A DNA stretch of 6,237 bases from CAZBQG01 sp964493945 (GTDB lineage Bacteria > Pseudomonadota > Alphaproteobacteria > Rhodospirillales > UBA2165). Positions within the stretch are counted from its first letter, which is position 1. Every line of letters starts with the position of its first letter. The stretch covers positions 1 to 6,237 of the forward strand of contig CAZBQG010000251.1 of the NCBI GenBank assembly GCA_964493945.1, in the 5' to 3' direction. The notes under the pieces were generated by a model, which saw only the letters and a list, made by a program, of their open reading frames with translations, was not told the DNA's origin and did no database searches. This document shows, one piece after another, positions 5,656 to 6,237 of this stretch. Made by a program: the position numbers and the translations under genes.

Positions 5656-6237
5656 AGACGCGGGTGGGCAGCAGCCCTTTGACGCCGGCCAAAAAGGGTC
5701 CGGACGCCGCCCTCAAGGCGCCGGGAGACTCCCTTGCCCAAACATTCAAGGCCGGGAACACAGGGAAAGCTAACCCCCGCGCCGACAAAGGGGCCGGGCA
5801 AGGCCCGCCTCCGGGAGCGACCAAATTGGCGGGGGGCTCCCAGTCAAATGGGGTGGAGCAAAGCGCCGGGGATGGGAACCGCGCCGATGGCACCGGGCGG
5901 CGCGCGCACCTAATAGCGAAATGGCGCCGTCTATTCGGCGACCTGACAAGCGACGAGGCCGAAAGACGCGGGCTGAAGAGACACCTTGATCGTATCGAGC
6001 GCCGTTATCGCGGCCACGTCATTGAGGGACGCAGGTCGGGCCTGAATCTGGCGGCTGATTTCCAGGAACGTTTCCTCAACAGCATAGGCGGCAAGGTAAT
6101 CATGAGCCGGGAACAGGCCCGCGGCTTGAAGCCCATCGCGGATGCCGAGAACCGGATCAAGGAAAATTTTGAGGAGAGCTTCCAGGAGAAGATATTTGGT
6201 AAGGAGCATAAATTCATTAAGGCTTTGAAGGGTGTTC
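5652..6237 (+). pseudogene. C-terminal part of the same unrecognised protein, runs off the window
   Basis: This frame is open for 195 codons from 5652 to the right edge with no stop, and upstream as far as the TAA at 5502. It has no credible start with a ribosome binding site, so it is best read as the continuation of the gene from 5264 after a -1 shift near 5649-5652. The first 85 or so residues are a hydrophilic linker rich in Gly, Ala, Pro, Lys and Asn (for example TKLAGGSQSNGVEQSAGDGN). The rest is charged and largely helical: HLIAKWRRLFGDLTSDEAER, then KRHLDRIERRYRGHVIEGRR, LNLAADFQERFLNSIGGKVI, SREQARGLKPIADAENRIKE and NFEESFQEKIFGKEHKFIKA. The FLNSIGGKV-SREQAR-PIADAENRI-NFEESF stretch looks like a folded conserved domain, but I cannot name it. 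Linker-plus-terminal-domain architecture resembles effectors and polymorphic toxins; no catalytic motif is visible. The end lies outside the window. Confidence 0.5.

Noticed and set aside
5475..5893. Overlapping - strand open frames of 108 and 121 codons across the split gene
   Set aside because: Their translations are Gly/Pro/Arg/Ala-rich mirrors of the Pro/Gly-rich + strand, with no ribosome binding site. The + strand has a promoter-like region, a strong Shine-Dalgarno sequence and an in-frame protein repeat.

Overview
The window looks like a chromosomal segment of an alphaproteobacterium, possibly of the Rhodospirillales type. The evidence is the sequence of the housekeeping sigma factor C-terminus, a cysteine-free alphaproteobacterial-type ribosomal protein S4, the pairing of a GluQ-RS gene with an HNH endonuclease gene of a family common in alphaproteobacteria, and the high GC content. 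The lineage is inferred from remembered family sequences; no database was searched.

Layout. (1) Bases 2-472 (+) carry the 3' end of rpoD. (2) Bases 492-3020 (-) form a tight three-gene operon, read right to left: gluQ, an ABC transporter ATPase and its ABC-2 membrane permease (NodI/NodJ-like). Each junction overlaps (8 bp, then 4 bp), so translational coupling is likely. It converges on rpoD with only 19 bp between stop codons. (3) Bases 3080-4367 (+), divergent from gluQ, hold a serine esterase of the carboxylesterase/phospholipase family and an HNH endonuclease-like gene. (4) Bases 4379-5165 are a self-contained rpsD unit: near-consensus promoter, leader of about 87 nt with repeated elements, rpsD, and a strong intrinsic terminator. 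(5) Bases 5166-6237 are different: an AT-rich promoter-like region with a Fur-box-like sequence and an excellent ribosome binding site, then an unrecognised Pro/Gly-rich gene whose reading frame is broken twice, each time at a short run of A, and which runs off the right edge.

Regions 1-4 are housekeeping: transcription, tRNA queuosine modification, export, hydrolysis and the ribosome. Region 5 is the accessory-looking part. Read with two one-base corrections, it gives one continuous protein of at least 325 residues with a duplicated R-T-x6-Y-P-x-M motif, a long disordered linker and a charged helical C-terminal region that I do not recognise. I cannot tell from this sequence whether it is a pseudogene, a sequencing artefact or a recoded gene. 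No tRNA, rRNA, CRISPR array, insertion sequence or attachment site was found.
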